A stretch of 64,000 nt of DNA from Alviniconcha marisindica (lineage: Eukaryota; Mollusca; Gastropoda; Provannidae). The notes under the pieces are model-generated. The model worked only from the letters and a program-made list of their open reading frames with translations, ran no database searches and was not told where the DNA came from. This document shows, in pieces, positions 35,886 to 47,000 of this stretch. The stretch lies in contig JABMCL010002049.1 of assembly GCA_018857735.1 (NCBI GenBank), forward strand, positions 1,052,001-1,116,000, read 5' to 3'. The position numbers were made by a program, and so were the translations under genes. How positions within the stretch are numbered: the stretch's first letter is position 1; the number at the start of each line of letters is the position of its first letter.

Positions 35886-36092
35886 AGTAAACATGGTGCC
35901 TAACGCCCACAAAAACCATAAAGCTTATTGGGGGGGTTATACATACCTATCGCTACACTGTCACCACCAGATGACTCCTGCATCAAGATGGGCAGCAATG
36001 AGAGCCATTTTAATGTTTCATTAATTGTGAGGGGCAAAGTCACAAGACAGTGTCCACAAACCACAACTTTTGAAGAGAAAGGAAGGAATGTA
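35886..36092 (-). mobile_element. tRNA-SINE copy lacking the tRNA head
   Basis: On the plus strand it begins gtaaacatggtgcctaacgc and continues through aaccataaagcttatt, cactgtcaccaccaga, gatgggcagcaatgagagcc and cagtgtccacaaacc. This is the reverse of the 5348-5665 body and tail. Sequence similarity stops at gaagagaaagga, before the B box, so the internal promoter is missing. Confidence 0.8.
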
Positions 36093-36763
36093 AGTGTGAC
36101 ATCTAGGGTTATGCAGTATCCAAGGCTGCTGGTCTGCTTACAATTGTGAAAAACAACACCCATACGCCTATCTATAGCCTGGGTGGCACCACACGACAAG
36201 GCTGCAACCAGAGCACATCGACCCCAATAGCCTAACTCTATACACCGGTCAAAATAAGTCAGGGATCAGCCTTTCATGATTTTTGTTTTTATTTTTTGTT
36301 AAAACAAAATATTAAATCTAAATATACTACCATTATAATATAGTTGTGAATAGTTGCATAAGCCATTTGTCTATACAGCGCTACCCTGCACACTTTGTTG
36401 AAATCGAACGTGTGTTGTATGGCGCATTCGTCTAGTCTGAGCACGGTCCGTTTAACACAAGCACTTGCGCTTTTACACGCTGGAAGAAGCATTGTATCCG
36501 ATAGGGCGTGACCAAAAGAAAAGATACGAGGAAGTAAAAACAAAGAACAAAAAAGAAAACAGAGAAAGAGAGAGAGAGAGAGGATTCTGTTGCAATGTGT
36601 ATGAATTAAAGGAACTAGCCTTCTCAGATTTGGCAGGCGGATTTTTTTTTCTCTTTCTTAAATTTTGTATGAAATTTTGTTGTTGTTTTAATTTAGTCAT
36701 GATTTGTCTACTGCATTATGTGTTCCAATCTGCCAGCTAATTTTGCAAAATTGCCCGTCTCTA

Positions 36764-37178
36764 GAACGCTGCAATATGTCATCTAACGTTCACGCCACAG
36801 AGATAAAAACAGTCGGTGACAAAAATGATGGCAATCCACGTAGAGTTCTTCCGTGACCTTTACGCAAAACTGAGAGCTTCCAGGTGTTCTATCCGTGTCG
36901 TCAAATACATTTTAGTGATGTCAAAATGAAGTAGCGGCAAAAAAAGTGCACAACGAGGTAATGAGCTCACGAAACAAGTGTTAGTGGTTGTTTCGAAAAA
37001 GCTCACCTTATGAAATCGATGTAAAATCAACGGCACGTTCAGTCGCAAGACGTTTACTGCGGATCATGTTCTATTAACCTGCCCCAAGCACACGAAATGT
37101 TTAGCCTGCGCAGGCTAGTTCCTTTAATCACAATAGTGTTTGGTGGCCCCTGAAGTTTGTTTCGTGAAAGTCGATTTA
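36764..37178 (-). mobile_element. Dispersed repeat B, copy 2 (inverted)
   Basis: This is the reverse complement of 28958-29368 over the whole length (415 vs 411 bp), with both ends preserved. The block tagcctgcgcaggctagttc is an almost perfect palindrome core (GCCTGCGCAGGC). Confidence 0.8.
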
Positions 37179-37397
37179 GAATAAACGAACATCGCAGTAA
37201 TTAAGTCACTTTTTCTGCAGTTTTTATTTTGACAGTTGTAGACGATTGTGGTGTAGCGACACTCGATTTTAACAATGTCTGGACAGCGTTGAACAGACAA
37301 TTTGAAGATGTTTTATTTTACTAATTATGCATAGTTTAGAGGCAAACTGTTCAGATCTGCTAGCTGATAACCCCATGAGGTGACGGTGTGCAGGTCA

Positions 37398-37470
37398 CAG
37401 ATTAACTAGTAACTGGGATTGAACGTCCTGTCAACCAAACAGGGTCACCTCAGGACGATCAAACTCTGCT
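37398..37470 (+). repeat. Dispersed repeat C, copy 3
   Basis: gggattgaacgtcctgtcaa, ccaaacagggtcacctcagg, acgatcaaac. It is related to the copies at 5252, 44998 and 57664. Confidence 0.65.
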
Positions 37471-37891
37471 ATAAGTGTACCTTCTTCATTATACATGTAA
37501 AATCAATCCGTACACAAATATAAACAAAACATACAGAAACCTCAAACACAAATTTTCTAAGAGTTATCCCTTCCAAATATTGGCAATTGTCGGGACGTGA
37601 ACATCCAGTCACTGAATTAGCTGGTAACCTAATTCAGTTACTCACTGGATTACTGGTGACCTACTTTATTCTGAATATCTGATGCCTGATTTATTTTGAC
37701 CGCTATATACGCCGGTGGGAGGGATGCACACAACAAACAGACTGGGGCGAGCTGCACGCTCGAATCGTGCTGATCAGTAAAAGCACATCTGGAATCAGTG
37801 GTGACGGTTGTATGGTTCGATTTTCACTGAGACATGTCGGATACGCTTGGCTGAACAGGGGAAACACGTATGTAGCTTTCTCGTATGTGTG

Positions 37892-37952
37892 TGTGTATAC
37901 GCGCGCGCGCGCGCGTGCGTGCGTGCGTGCGTGCGTGTGTGTGTGTGTGTTC
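37892..37952. repeat. (CG)n(GCGT)n(GT)n microsatellite
   Basis: Alternating purine-pyrimidine sequence of about 55 bp, a potential Z-DNA tract by composition. Confidence 0.9.
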
Positions 37953-38035
37953 TTTTTCTTCTTAGTGCTCGTAAGTTGCTCTGTTCGTTCGTAATATTCG
38001 GATCAGTTGCTGTGGTTATTTTGAATACTTTTTCT

Positions 38036-38290
38036 CTGTGTGTGTGTGTGGAGTGGTGGTGGTGGTGTGTGTGTCCGTCTGGTGGTGGTGGTGGTGGTGT
38101 GTGTGTATGTGTCCGTCTGGTGTGGAGTGCGATGGTGGTGGTGATGGTGGTGGTGTGTGTGTGTCCGTCTGGTGGTGGTGGTGGTGGTGTGTGTGTATGT
38201 GTCCGTCTGGTGTGGAGTGCGATGGTGGTGGTGATGGTGGTGGTGTGTGTGTGTGTGTCCGTCTGGTGTGAAGTGGTGGTAGTGGTGCTG
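38036..38290. repeat. GTG-rich minisatellite, about 119-bp period
   Basis: Blocks of GGTGGT repeats separated by gtgtgtgtccgtctggtg and gtggagtgcgatggtgg are repeated about twice. All frames are low complexity (Val/Cys/Trp-rich). Confidence 0.85.
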
Positions 38291-39234
38291 TGTGTGCGCC
38301 CTGCGTTCTGTGGGCGAGGGTTCCCATCTTTTATTTTCACAATGAATTGGCGGGGAAGGAGCAGGTTTCTGTTCATAGAGGTCACTGTTCTTAAAAACTT
38401 AAAATATATATATATATATATATATATTTAAAACACACACACCAAAAATGATTTTTTTTAAATGCAGGGAGACTAACACACACACATACACGCGCGCGCG
38501 CGTGCGCACGTCTTGCACATAGTTATGCATGAACCCTCGTTGAGGTATACAGCTTTTTTTAAACTGCGGATAGCATTCTCTGTCTCGATGTTCATTATGT
38601 GTGTTATACATGTTCAGCGCTTTGAGCCGCAGAGTAGGCGCTTTACAAATTTCCGTCATTTTTATTATAAGCCGGGCCCGGTTTTCGTCTTCGGTTCGGG
38701 TTCCCTCTAAGAATGTGTTTGTTGTTGTTGTGTTGTTTCAGGCAGCGTGCGTCCTTGGGCTTATTCAACGCCTGCGACGATGTGCTTGGGCCGATGTGCT
38801 ATGGGACAGCTGAGCGTAGCGTCACATGTTCGAAGATGATGTAGTTCCGGTAATCGGTATCGGCTTGCAGACAACACCTTGAACTGAACTGAACTGAAAT
38901 GAGCTGATCCGATGCAAAACGACGTATCTTCGGTAATCTACATCTGTATTTAATATTCAGACAAGCAAAGAGAGAGATAGTGAGAAAAAAAGGAAGGGAA
39001 AAAAGAAGATGTGACTGCACAGAAAGCCGACTTATCGCAGAGCTGCGGGCTGATCCCATAAACAAGGAAAGAAGAAGAAAGAAAGAGGGAGGGGGGGGGG
39101 GGGGGGGGAGAGAGGAAAAATAAATAAACATACAGAAGAAAGAAAGGGTGGGGACCAAAAGAAAAAACATCAAAGCCAGGTTCTCAGTTGTGTAATTAAT
39201 GTCCTACCTCATTAAATTTCACAGTCTAGAAAGA

Positions 39235-39438
39235 ATGGCCTGCTGCTTTGCAAGAAAGTCGTTGAAATGTGACGAAGTCTCCCCCATAGGCACACAACCA
39301 AGGAAAATGTCCGGCAAAGGCATTGTCACCAGTGCTAACGCCGTCACGCCCAGAGCGGAAGGGAATGCAAGAGACACAACTCCGACGACACAGGAAGACA
39401 CAAAAGCGACTAGTCAAAATGACGCTCCGGGGGGTTCA
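39235..39438 (+). CDS. Candidate upstream coding exon (possible N-terminus of the sulfotransferase)
   Basis: An acceptor-like tttcacag ends at 39224, an ATG follows at 39235, and the frame runs 68 codons to a strong donor TCA|gtaagt at 39438. The encoded peptide starts MACCFARKSLKCDE and becomes Ser/Thr/Asn-rich and polar (PTTQEDTKATSQNDAPGGS). The Cys pair next to the N-terminus resembles a lipidation-type start but proves nothing. The exon ends in phase 0, and the next good plus-strand acceptor I find is the one immediately before ATG 43858, also phase 0. A join would give ...DAPGGS-MPEVEIHK. It could instead be a separate gene's first exon or chance. Confidence 0.4.
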
Positions 39439-39934
39439 GTAAGTATACCTTTACGTATCATGGCCTGTACCTTTTCCTCTAGGAAGAAAACAAACAAACA
39501 AACAATTTAGTCCAGAACAAACGAATGAGCGAAAAAACTAACAAGTGACTGGCTACATTGAGAAAATACGGCACACATTTACATGCAACAGAATCATTGA
39601 TGCTGCAGACATTCTTCTTAAGAAGTCAGAGACTTGAGTGACAGACCGCGATCAGCCAGTCAGCATGCGCAGACGAGACACACCATCGCCAGTTTTACCC
39701 GACTGTTAATCACTTCCTTTCCTTCGACTCTCGCCAGCGGAAAGGGACACTGGATCGTACATGAGAAAAAGTGAAAAACGTTCCCGTGAATCTTTCAAAC
39801 ATGTGGATGTCGCCACACTTTCGTTGAACCTCGCGTCAGTGGGCGGAACATTCTCTCTCATGGTGACACCTTAATTGTAGGTTGTGTTCGTGCCGCGATC
39901 GTGCACGAACCTTTCAGTACCAAACTCCAGTTGT

Positions 39935-40012
39935 TTTGAATTCGCTGCCTCCTCTCGTCCTTGTCATCTTTTAAGGCTCAACTTAAAACACATTATGTTT
40001 TCTCACCGCCTT
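39935..40012 (+). mobile_element. Non-LTR 3' coding remnant
   Basis: Contains ttgaattcgctgcctcctct, ttaaggctcaacttaaaaca and cattatgttttctcac. With one frame correction it has the (W)NSLP...FKAQLKTH ending seen in LINE ORF2 proteins. Confidence 0.45.
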
Positions 40013-40234
40013 TCCGTAATAATATCTGCCTAGCTGTCGGTATATACAGAGCAAGGTTCCACCTAGTGAAAGGTGAAAAATCAAGTTTTGAATATCTGAG
40101 TTTTGTTTTGTTTTTTAGATGTGAAAATGACTGAATTGTCATGTTCTAAAAGCCTTTTTGTCATATTCGTAATAGATTTTGAGATACTTGGGGTTAAACG
40201 TTTTTCTTCTTTTTTTAAATCGAGAAGAGCAACC

Positions 40235-40262
40235 ACGCACGCACGCACGCACGCGCGCGCAC

Positions 40263-40331
<69 letters not shown>
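40235..40331. repeat. (GCAC)n/(CA)n microsatellite
   Basis: About 60 bp of ACGC repeats followed by about 32 bp of CA repeats. The stretch 40332-41460 has poly-C runs near 40793-40809 and 41221-41235 and no recognised gene. Confidence 0.95.
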
Positions 40332-40332
<1 letters not shown>

Positions 40333-41460
40333 CAAAGTGGGGGAACATGACGCAATACAATTTTGATAAAAAGTGTTTTCTCAGGTTCTTCTTCTTCCTT
40401 TTTATTGAAAATCTTTTCACATTAGTGATATTAGACTGAACATTGAGCAAGTTACACCAAGAAATTAACACACCTTAATTTTTTTTTAATAATTTTAAAA
40501 AAAAACCCACACACACTTATTTGCAGTCACAACAAAAAACATAGTTTATTACGCTTGTATATTTAGACTTACACATAGTTTACTTGCATCTGATCCGTAT
40601 CTCACACACGCAGAAACACATGCACGCACATATACTGCTAACGCAGTCATACACACTAATTTTTGCACGATAATACTACAGAATGTCTGGCCTACTTTCT
40701 GACACACTTAAATTAGCTATCACACATACATTCACATCTTCAGTTACAACTGTCTGGGTGACTGGTACAGAAGACGGAGAAACCCCCTTACTCCCCCCCC
40801 CCCCCCCCCGCCCTCCACCTTCCAGCCCCGTCCTTGACTTACCTTTCTTCTTCTCTCTTTCACCTTTCTGTCGTCTTGGTCGTGCCCAAGGAGATGTCTG
40901 GCTATTTTCGTGCTGAAAGCACCGGGGTTATAGCTGCCGTTATTGGACAAAGCGGTTAACAGACCTTGTTCTGCCACAAAGAGACAGCCTGATCGCTATA
41001 ACGAATGCTGCCTACGCTATAGACTTGCTACTAGTTAAGGACTGTTTATTAGCTAATCATGAAGGTCGCAGAAAGGTCAGAAGGATACTAATTAGAGTGC
41101 ACTGTTTTTCTGTATAGTAATTCATGTGTTATTACCGTTAGTATCGCTCTGCAGTTGGATACCGCAGACGCAGAAATCTACCCCTCCCCACCACGACCAC
41201 CCCCCCCCCAAGAATCTCTACCCCCCCCCCCCCCACCCCACCACCACCCCGAGAATCTCTCTTAGGATATCAGTCGTATTTTTATTTCTTTATCTATTCA
41301 CTTGGCAATCAAGATAAATTGTACTGTATCGTATGCCTTTATTTTAGTTTTTTTAAATAATTCTATGAACACTTGTTGAGCGCCTCATCGCGAGATGAGT
41401 CCTAGGCACTTCACAATGGCAGCTATCGCGCTATTCTCTGCTTCCGAGCAAACCCACTAG

Positions 41461-41778
41461 TAAGTAAGTAAACATGGTGCTTAACGTCGACAGAAACCGT
41501 ACGACTTATTAGGGACGGGGAGAAGGGGGTATGGAGGTGGGGGGAGAGGGAGATTATATACCTATCGCTACACTGTCACCACCAGAATGATTGCTGCATT
41601 AAGATGGGCAGCGATGAGAGCCATTTTAATGTTTCAGTAGGAAGTGATGGACAAAGTCACAGGACAGTGTTCACAAACCTCAACCTTTTTGAACAGAAAG
41701 GAGAGCCGAAGCGGTATCGAACCGAGGTCCTTCTGCTTACCAACCTAACGCCTTACCGCTAGGCCAAACCGGCTCACC
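41461..41778 (-). mobile_element. tRNA-derived SINE, second full-length copy
   Basis: This is the reverse complement of the 5348-5665 element at the same length (about 318 bp). On the minus strand the head reads gagccggtttggcctagcgg, and the B box region is mutated (ggttcgata-like). The tail ends at gtttacttactta. The copy is diverged by scattered substitutions. Confidence 0.85.
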
Positions 41779-42225
41779 AGACCCACTGTATAGCCATGGA
41801 CCTATATAGGTCCATGGTATAGCGGCTTACTAGCGTCAAAAGACATAATTAATAATTATGTGCAATGATTTTATTTTATTTTTTGGTCACAATATTAAAC
41901 CATCATATGTTGATAGAATTAGACACTACCTAACGTTTTTCTTAGAAATCAGAACGGCAGAGTGCCTGGCGGCAGTTGAAACATGCAAGCTAGCCTGTAT
42001 TCCGATCTACTCCAGGAAAGACCCCTTCATAATTATCAGTTCCAGCTTCTCTGCAGAAATCTCATGAGATTAATTCACTACTTAAGAAGACTGTATATAA
42101 ACAAACTGAAAAAAAGTAAATTTGCGATATCTTCTTGTTCTAGATATTTAGCAAGAGTAATATACAAGTTACGTTTAAATTCATGGAACACTAAATATTC
42201 ACAGAATGTGACATGCGTTTGTTAA

Positions 42226-42475
42226 AATATCTTATCTGTTAAACACATACTGCTTGAATGTCCTATTACTACAGAGGTATTTAAGAAAAACGGACGACTT
42301 AAATGCTTACAACAATGTAAGAGATATTTTGTATAATACTGATGTTATTACTAATATTGTCAAATCGATTGTTAATAGTACTGTGGGAAAATTAGTATAA
42401 ATAATAATTATATGTTTTTGCTTTTTGTTTTTGTCTAATATCACCTCAATGTGAACAGACATAAAATATTGATTG
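42226..42475 (+). mobile_element. Non-LTR retrotransposon 3' end, second copy
   Basis: The frame LSVKHILLECPITTEVFKK matches the LTVKHILLEC motif near LINE ORF2 ends. After one frameshift, NVRDILYNTDVITNIVKSIV and NSTVGKLV-stop follow. The 3'UTR shares gtctaatatcacct and acagacataaaatattgatt with 31491-31702. Upstream (41858-42225) may be more of the same element, but it is too decayed to identify. Confidence 0.75.
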
Positions 42476-43857
42476 TCACACAAAAGTACATCAACAACAG
42501 CAGCATAGTTTCAGTCTGTGTCAGATGTATGTGTCGCAAACAGCCCTCTGTAAGCGGGGACGGCCTGAGTAGCAGTGGCTGAGATGGCTTACAGAAACCT
42601 AACCGGTTGAGAGGTTGTCACGATCCTGGTACATAATACCTTCACCAACACAGGTGGGCCAAGAAGAGGACAAAGCAAAGTACAGAATGTCGTACGTCCT
42701 CACTTCTTCCTTTTTACTTAGTCTTTTGACATTTAAAAAAAATGTATCGCACGTCCTCTAGCGTGCAACTCACACCTTAACCCTTTCTGCAGCTCTGCCG
42801 TGACCCCGCAGTGGGGTACTGCGGACGCAGAAATTAAGGTCCCCCCTCAGTTGACAGCTGTAAAATGTTCTTTCTGTTAAAGCTCGGAGCAAGTCAGAAT
42901 ATAACCATGCGTGCTTCGCCCACTGCTAAAAAACATCTTTTTTTGTTCTATTTTTTACCTCTATGGTCCATTCACCTTCATTTCTTCCTAACCCTCTCCT
43001 CTCCTCGCTTTTCAGTTGCGTTTGTTTTGGCTAACACATTGTCCCGTGTGTGCCCGCGGAATAAAATATGTCACTCTGCTCGTAGTCACAAACGACTTAA
43101 GAAGGTTCCCATCGTGAGATCCTGCTAAATATAAGGAGGCGCCAAAACCAGTTCTTTTTCATCATAACAGTGAATTAGACATACTTATGATCTGATCAGT
43201 TGTGTTTTAATGTTGTACTGACGTCCCTAGTTCAGTGAATGGGTTAAACGCATTTCCGGAGGAACTCGACCTTAAAGTGTGCTAGTAGGGAAACACGGTG
43301 CAATATCTCGTCGCGCCAGTCTATTTTAGTTTGCCCTTACTTACGGGCTCTGTGGATTTCCTAAGCTGTGTCAGTTTTAAGTTACAAGTAAGTCGCTGCC
43401 CCCTTCCTCCATTCATCTGCCCCTAACCTTCGCCCCCACCCCCACCCCCCCAACTCGTCCCGCCCCCCTCCCCACCCCTTTCTGTGTATCCTGCCAAACA
43501 AAAATTGCTGTGGTTATAGCCTGCAGTTCGGTGGGTGTGCTGACTTGGGAAGGCCAAAGACCTATTGTATAATTAACAACAAAACAAATGCGAGGTTTTG
43601 TTGCATAATTTGTATGTGTGCATCCGTGCGCGGGCCGGTGTGTGTGCGCGCGCGCGCGTGTGTGTGTGGGGGTGGGGGGAGCGTGCCTGCGTGCAATCAT
43701 GTGTGTGCGCGCGCGCGCGCGCGCGCGTGTGTGTGTGTGTGATCAAAAGCGCATATCTGTAGGCCTTTGTAAGCGCTCCGTGATCCAAAATGGGGCGTCA
43801 TAAATAATTTATTATTATTATTACAACTAGACTTGGATGGTGTTCCTCCAGTTTCAG
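42476..43857. other. Non-coding sequence upstream of the sulfotransferase
   Basis: No recognised gene. Contains a C-rich stretch at 43433-43480, GT/GC microsatellites at 43640-43672 and 43700-43741, and an ATT repeat with a gcgctccgtgatcc block at 43770-43820 that looks like a SINE-type 3' end. Confidence 0.4.
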
Positions 43858-44032
43858 ATGCCGGAGGTGGAGATACACAAGGTGGAAGATGGGGAGGGCA
43901 ACCTCATCACGTTGGGCAGGTTGTTCGGCACATGGACCGCTCCCTGGCCCTCACTTCCGCAACAGATTATGCGCGCGCAGCAGTTCACCTTCCATGACAG
44001 TGACGTCATCCTGGTAGGATATCCGAAATCCG
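43858..44032 (+). CDS. Sulfotransferase exon 1 (residues 1-58)
   Basis: Starts MPEVEIHKVEDGEGN and ends inside the PAPS loop at TCC G|gtgagc (phase 1). It holds the N-terminal region including LGRLFGTWTAPWP and DSDVILVGYPKS. Splitting of the YPKSG loop by an intron is a useful landmark for aligning homologues. Confidence 0.9.
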
Positions 44033-47000
44033 GTGAGCAGCTTGTTTTTCCCTTTCCTATTTATTATTTATTTTATTTATTATTATCATTTTCTTGTCTA
44101 TGTAATATAGTAATAATAATGATCTCCAGGCTATTTGTTATCTGCTATTTTTTCAAATTCGAACATATAGTCCATTACAAAGCAAAGTACAAAGAACCAA
44201 AACATATTTAAAACGAACTAAGTTGATTTATTAGATTAAAACACGGAAAGACGGACATTAATCTCACCAAAGGAAATCGACGAAAATGTCGTTCGGTTTG
44301 TCTTCGGGCGATGTTTGAATTTCACCGACATTGTATGCGTGAGTACATCATCTGTACCGCCTGTCGCTTTGTGCTTTTGATTGTAAAATGATTGTTTAAT
44401 TCAGTTCTGTTGGTTGTTTCCAGGATCATACATCATAACTCGCTTCTGTTCGTTGTTAAATAAAATAACCTATGTCATAATTCAGTTCTGTTGGTTGTTT
44501 CCAGGATCATACATCACAATTCGCTTATGTTTGTTGTTAAAAACAACAACTTATGTCATAATTCAGTTCTTTTGGTTGTTTCCAGGATCATACATCATAA
44601 CTCGCTTCTGTTTGTTGTTTCGTGGTGGGATCCGGACACTGACGGCTGTTGGCTGTTGGCAGGGTCCCACTGGATGTGGGAGATGCTGCACATGCTGTTC
44701 AAGGGCAAAGCCGAACACACCCGCACGCCCAAAGAACGCCTGATGCTCAGCTTCAGCACCCAGGAGTTCTTCGACACCCTGGCTCCCCCCCGGATCTTCA
44801 ACTGCCACGCTCCTTTCGTGGCCCTGCCCACTGCTGTGAGAGAGAGCCAGAACAAGTGTAAAATCATCTACATTCTGCGGAACCCCAAAGACCTCGCTGT
44901 GTCTTTCTATCACCACATCAAGTCCCAGGCAGACTTCGACTACGATGGGAGTTTCCATGGCTTTCTAGATCTCTTTGTCGAAGGGAAAAGTAAGGACGAG
45001 TTAGTTAGTTCTTGGATTTTAACGTCCCGTCAGCCGCACAGAGTCACCTCATGACGAATCACACATTCAAACTTCTTTCACGCCAGTTCAGAACACACAA
45101 TACTAAATCAGAAGTAAAATTCTGAATCACAGTTAAGGACACAAGACAGTCAGCATCTAAATTTATGAAATCACAAACACATGGATGATTCACTGTTACA
45201 ATTCACAGAAAGGCTAGAAAGAACAGAGGGAAAAGTACTCATCGTATGACGGCTAGCATTTTAGTGAACAAAGTGTAAATGAGATAATTACGATAATCGG
45301 TGAAGATTTGCAGACTGAGTGCGGCAAAACAGGGCAAATCCGAAGTGCCCTAAGGAAAGGAAAGAAAACTCATTTGTTGATCACAGACCTTCTCCGTCGC
45401 AGTGGACGAAATAGCTGAGCAATCACACAGATCGTAAGCGTACTACGTTTATATAATTCCAAGCGTTAGAACAAAATAACCCTTCACATATTTTATATTC
45501 CCTGGCAACAAGGAAAAGAAACGGTTTCTAAAAATTCGACGAGACGAAGAAGGAGGAGCGTTCAAAGTAAGTCGGCGTGGAACGGAGCCGATCGATCTCG
45601 CGACCCGCAGTGACCTCTCTCGTTAAGAATGACCCCAGTTCGATACTGTTCCCCAATTTCGCTTTTGCTTTCGTAACATAATAATCATAAAGAGGATTTC
45701 TAGAGCGCCCATCTACCGCACAGGGCACTTTACAATAACACTAACCACACACACACGCACACGCACCCACGCACGCACGCATGCACGCACGCACGCACGC
45801 ACACACACGTACGGCTGTGAAAAACAGTTTAGAAATAGTTATTGAATAGGCGCGTCTTGAGGGCGGCTTTAAAAGAGGAGGCAGAGTCAGAGTGGCGGAG
45901 TGTTTGAGGCAAATTGTTCCAAACAGATGGGCCACATGACCTCCATGACGAATATTGCTAAGACTGTTCCCTGTGCATGCATTATCCCTGGTATGACCCA
46001 ATGCGGTCGACTGGGCTCAAAGCATCAACTAACGAACTAACTAACTAACTAACTGTGCTTGCAGTTCCGGGCGGGTCGTGGTTTGACTTCGTGCTGGGCT
46101 GGGAGGAGACGTTGAAGAACAACCCCCAGCTGCAGGTCCTTGTGCTCCACTACGAGGACGTCAAGGAGGTGAGGTGTTGTTGGCCTATTGTTGTTAACCC
46201 TTGCCCTGCCCTGAGGACGTTGTGTGGTGTCACCTCACTGCTCAGCTGCAGGTCCTTGTGCTCCACTATGAGGATATCAAAGAGGTGAAGTGTTTGTTAG
46301 CCTATTGTTCATAAGCATCGCCCTGCCCTCACGACGCTGTTGTTAGCCTGTTGCTAGGCATTGTCCTGCCCTCACTAACATTATTGTTAGCCTATCGCTA
46401 GGCATTGCCCTGCCCTCAGGACTTTGTTGTTAGCCTGTTGCTAGGTCTTATCCTGCCTTCACGACGCCGTTGTTAGCCTGTCTCCCTCCCCCCCACCACC
46501 ACCCCGCCACCAACCCCACTTCACCCACCCCTCTCTATTCTCTACCCGGGCTGGTGTTGTGCGTGCCTGGCAGGACACGGTGTCGGCGCTGGGTCGGGTG
46601 AACGAGTTCCTGGGGCTGGGGCGGGATGGCGCGCTGTTGCAGCGGGTGGCTGCGGAATGCTCCATTTCCAAGATGAAGAAAGTGGACGACGAGCTGAAGG
46701 CGCAGGGCCCCGAGCACGTCAACCTCTCCAAGACGGGCAAGAACTTCATCTATCGAAAAGGTGCCTATCGCAGCAAAATGCAGAAATGCCAGATATATAT
46801 ATATATAGAGAGAGAGAGAGAGGAGGGGAATTCCAGCTATGTATATATAGTCAGCTAACTGCCTTGTTTTGAAGATTATTGTCGGTTCCTTGTAGTACTG
46901 ACAACACACCGGAACTCGACACCAAATTGTCGGTTCTTTGTAGTATTGACAGCGCACCGGAACTCGACACCAAACTGTCGGCTCCTTGTAGTATTGACAG

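Noticed and set aside
37795..38431. Overlapping Thr/His/Pro and Val/Trp-rich ORFs of about 200 codons
   Set aside because: They arise from the GTG-rich minisatellite and flanking microsatellites.
44563..44958. 131-codon minus-strand ORF
   Set aside because: It is antisense to sulfotransferase exon 2; the plus strand holds the recognisable enzyme.
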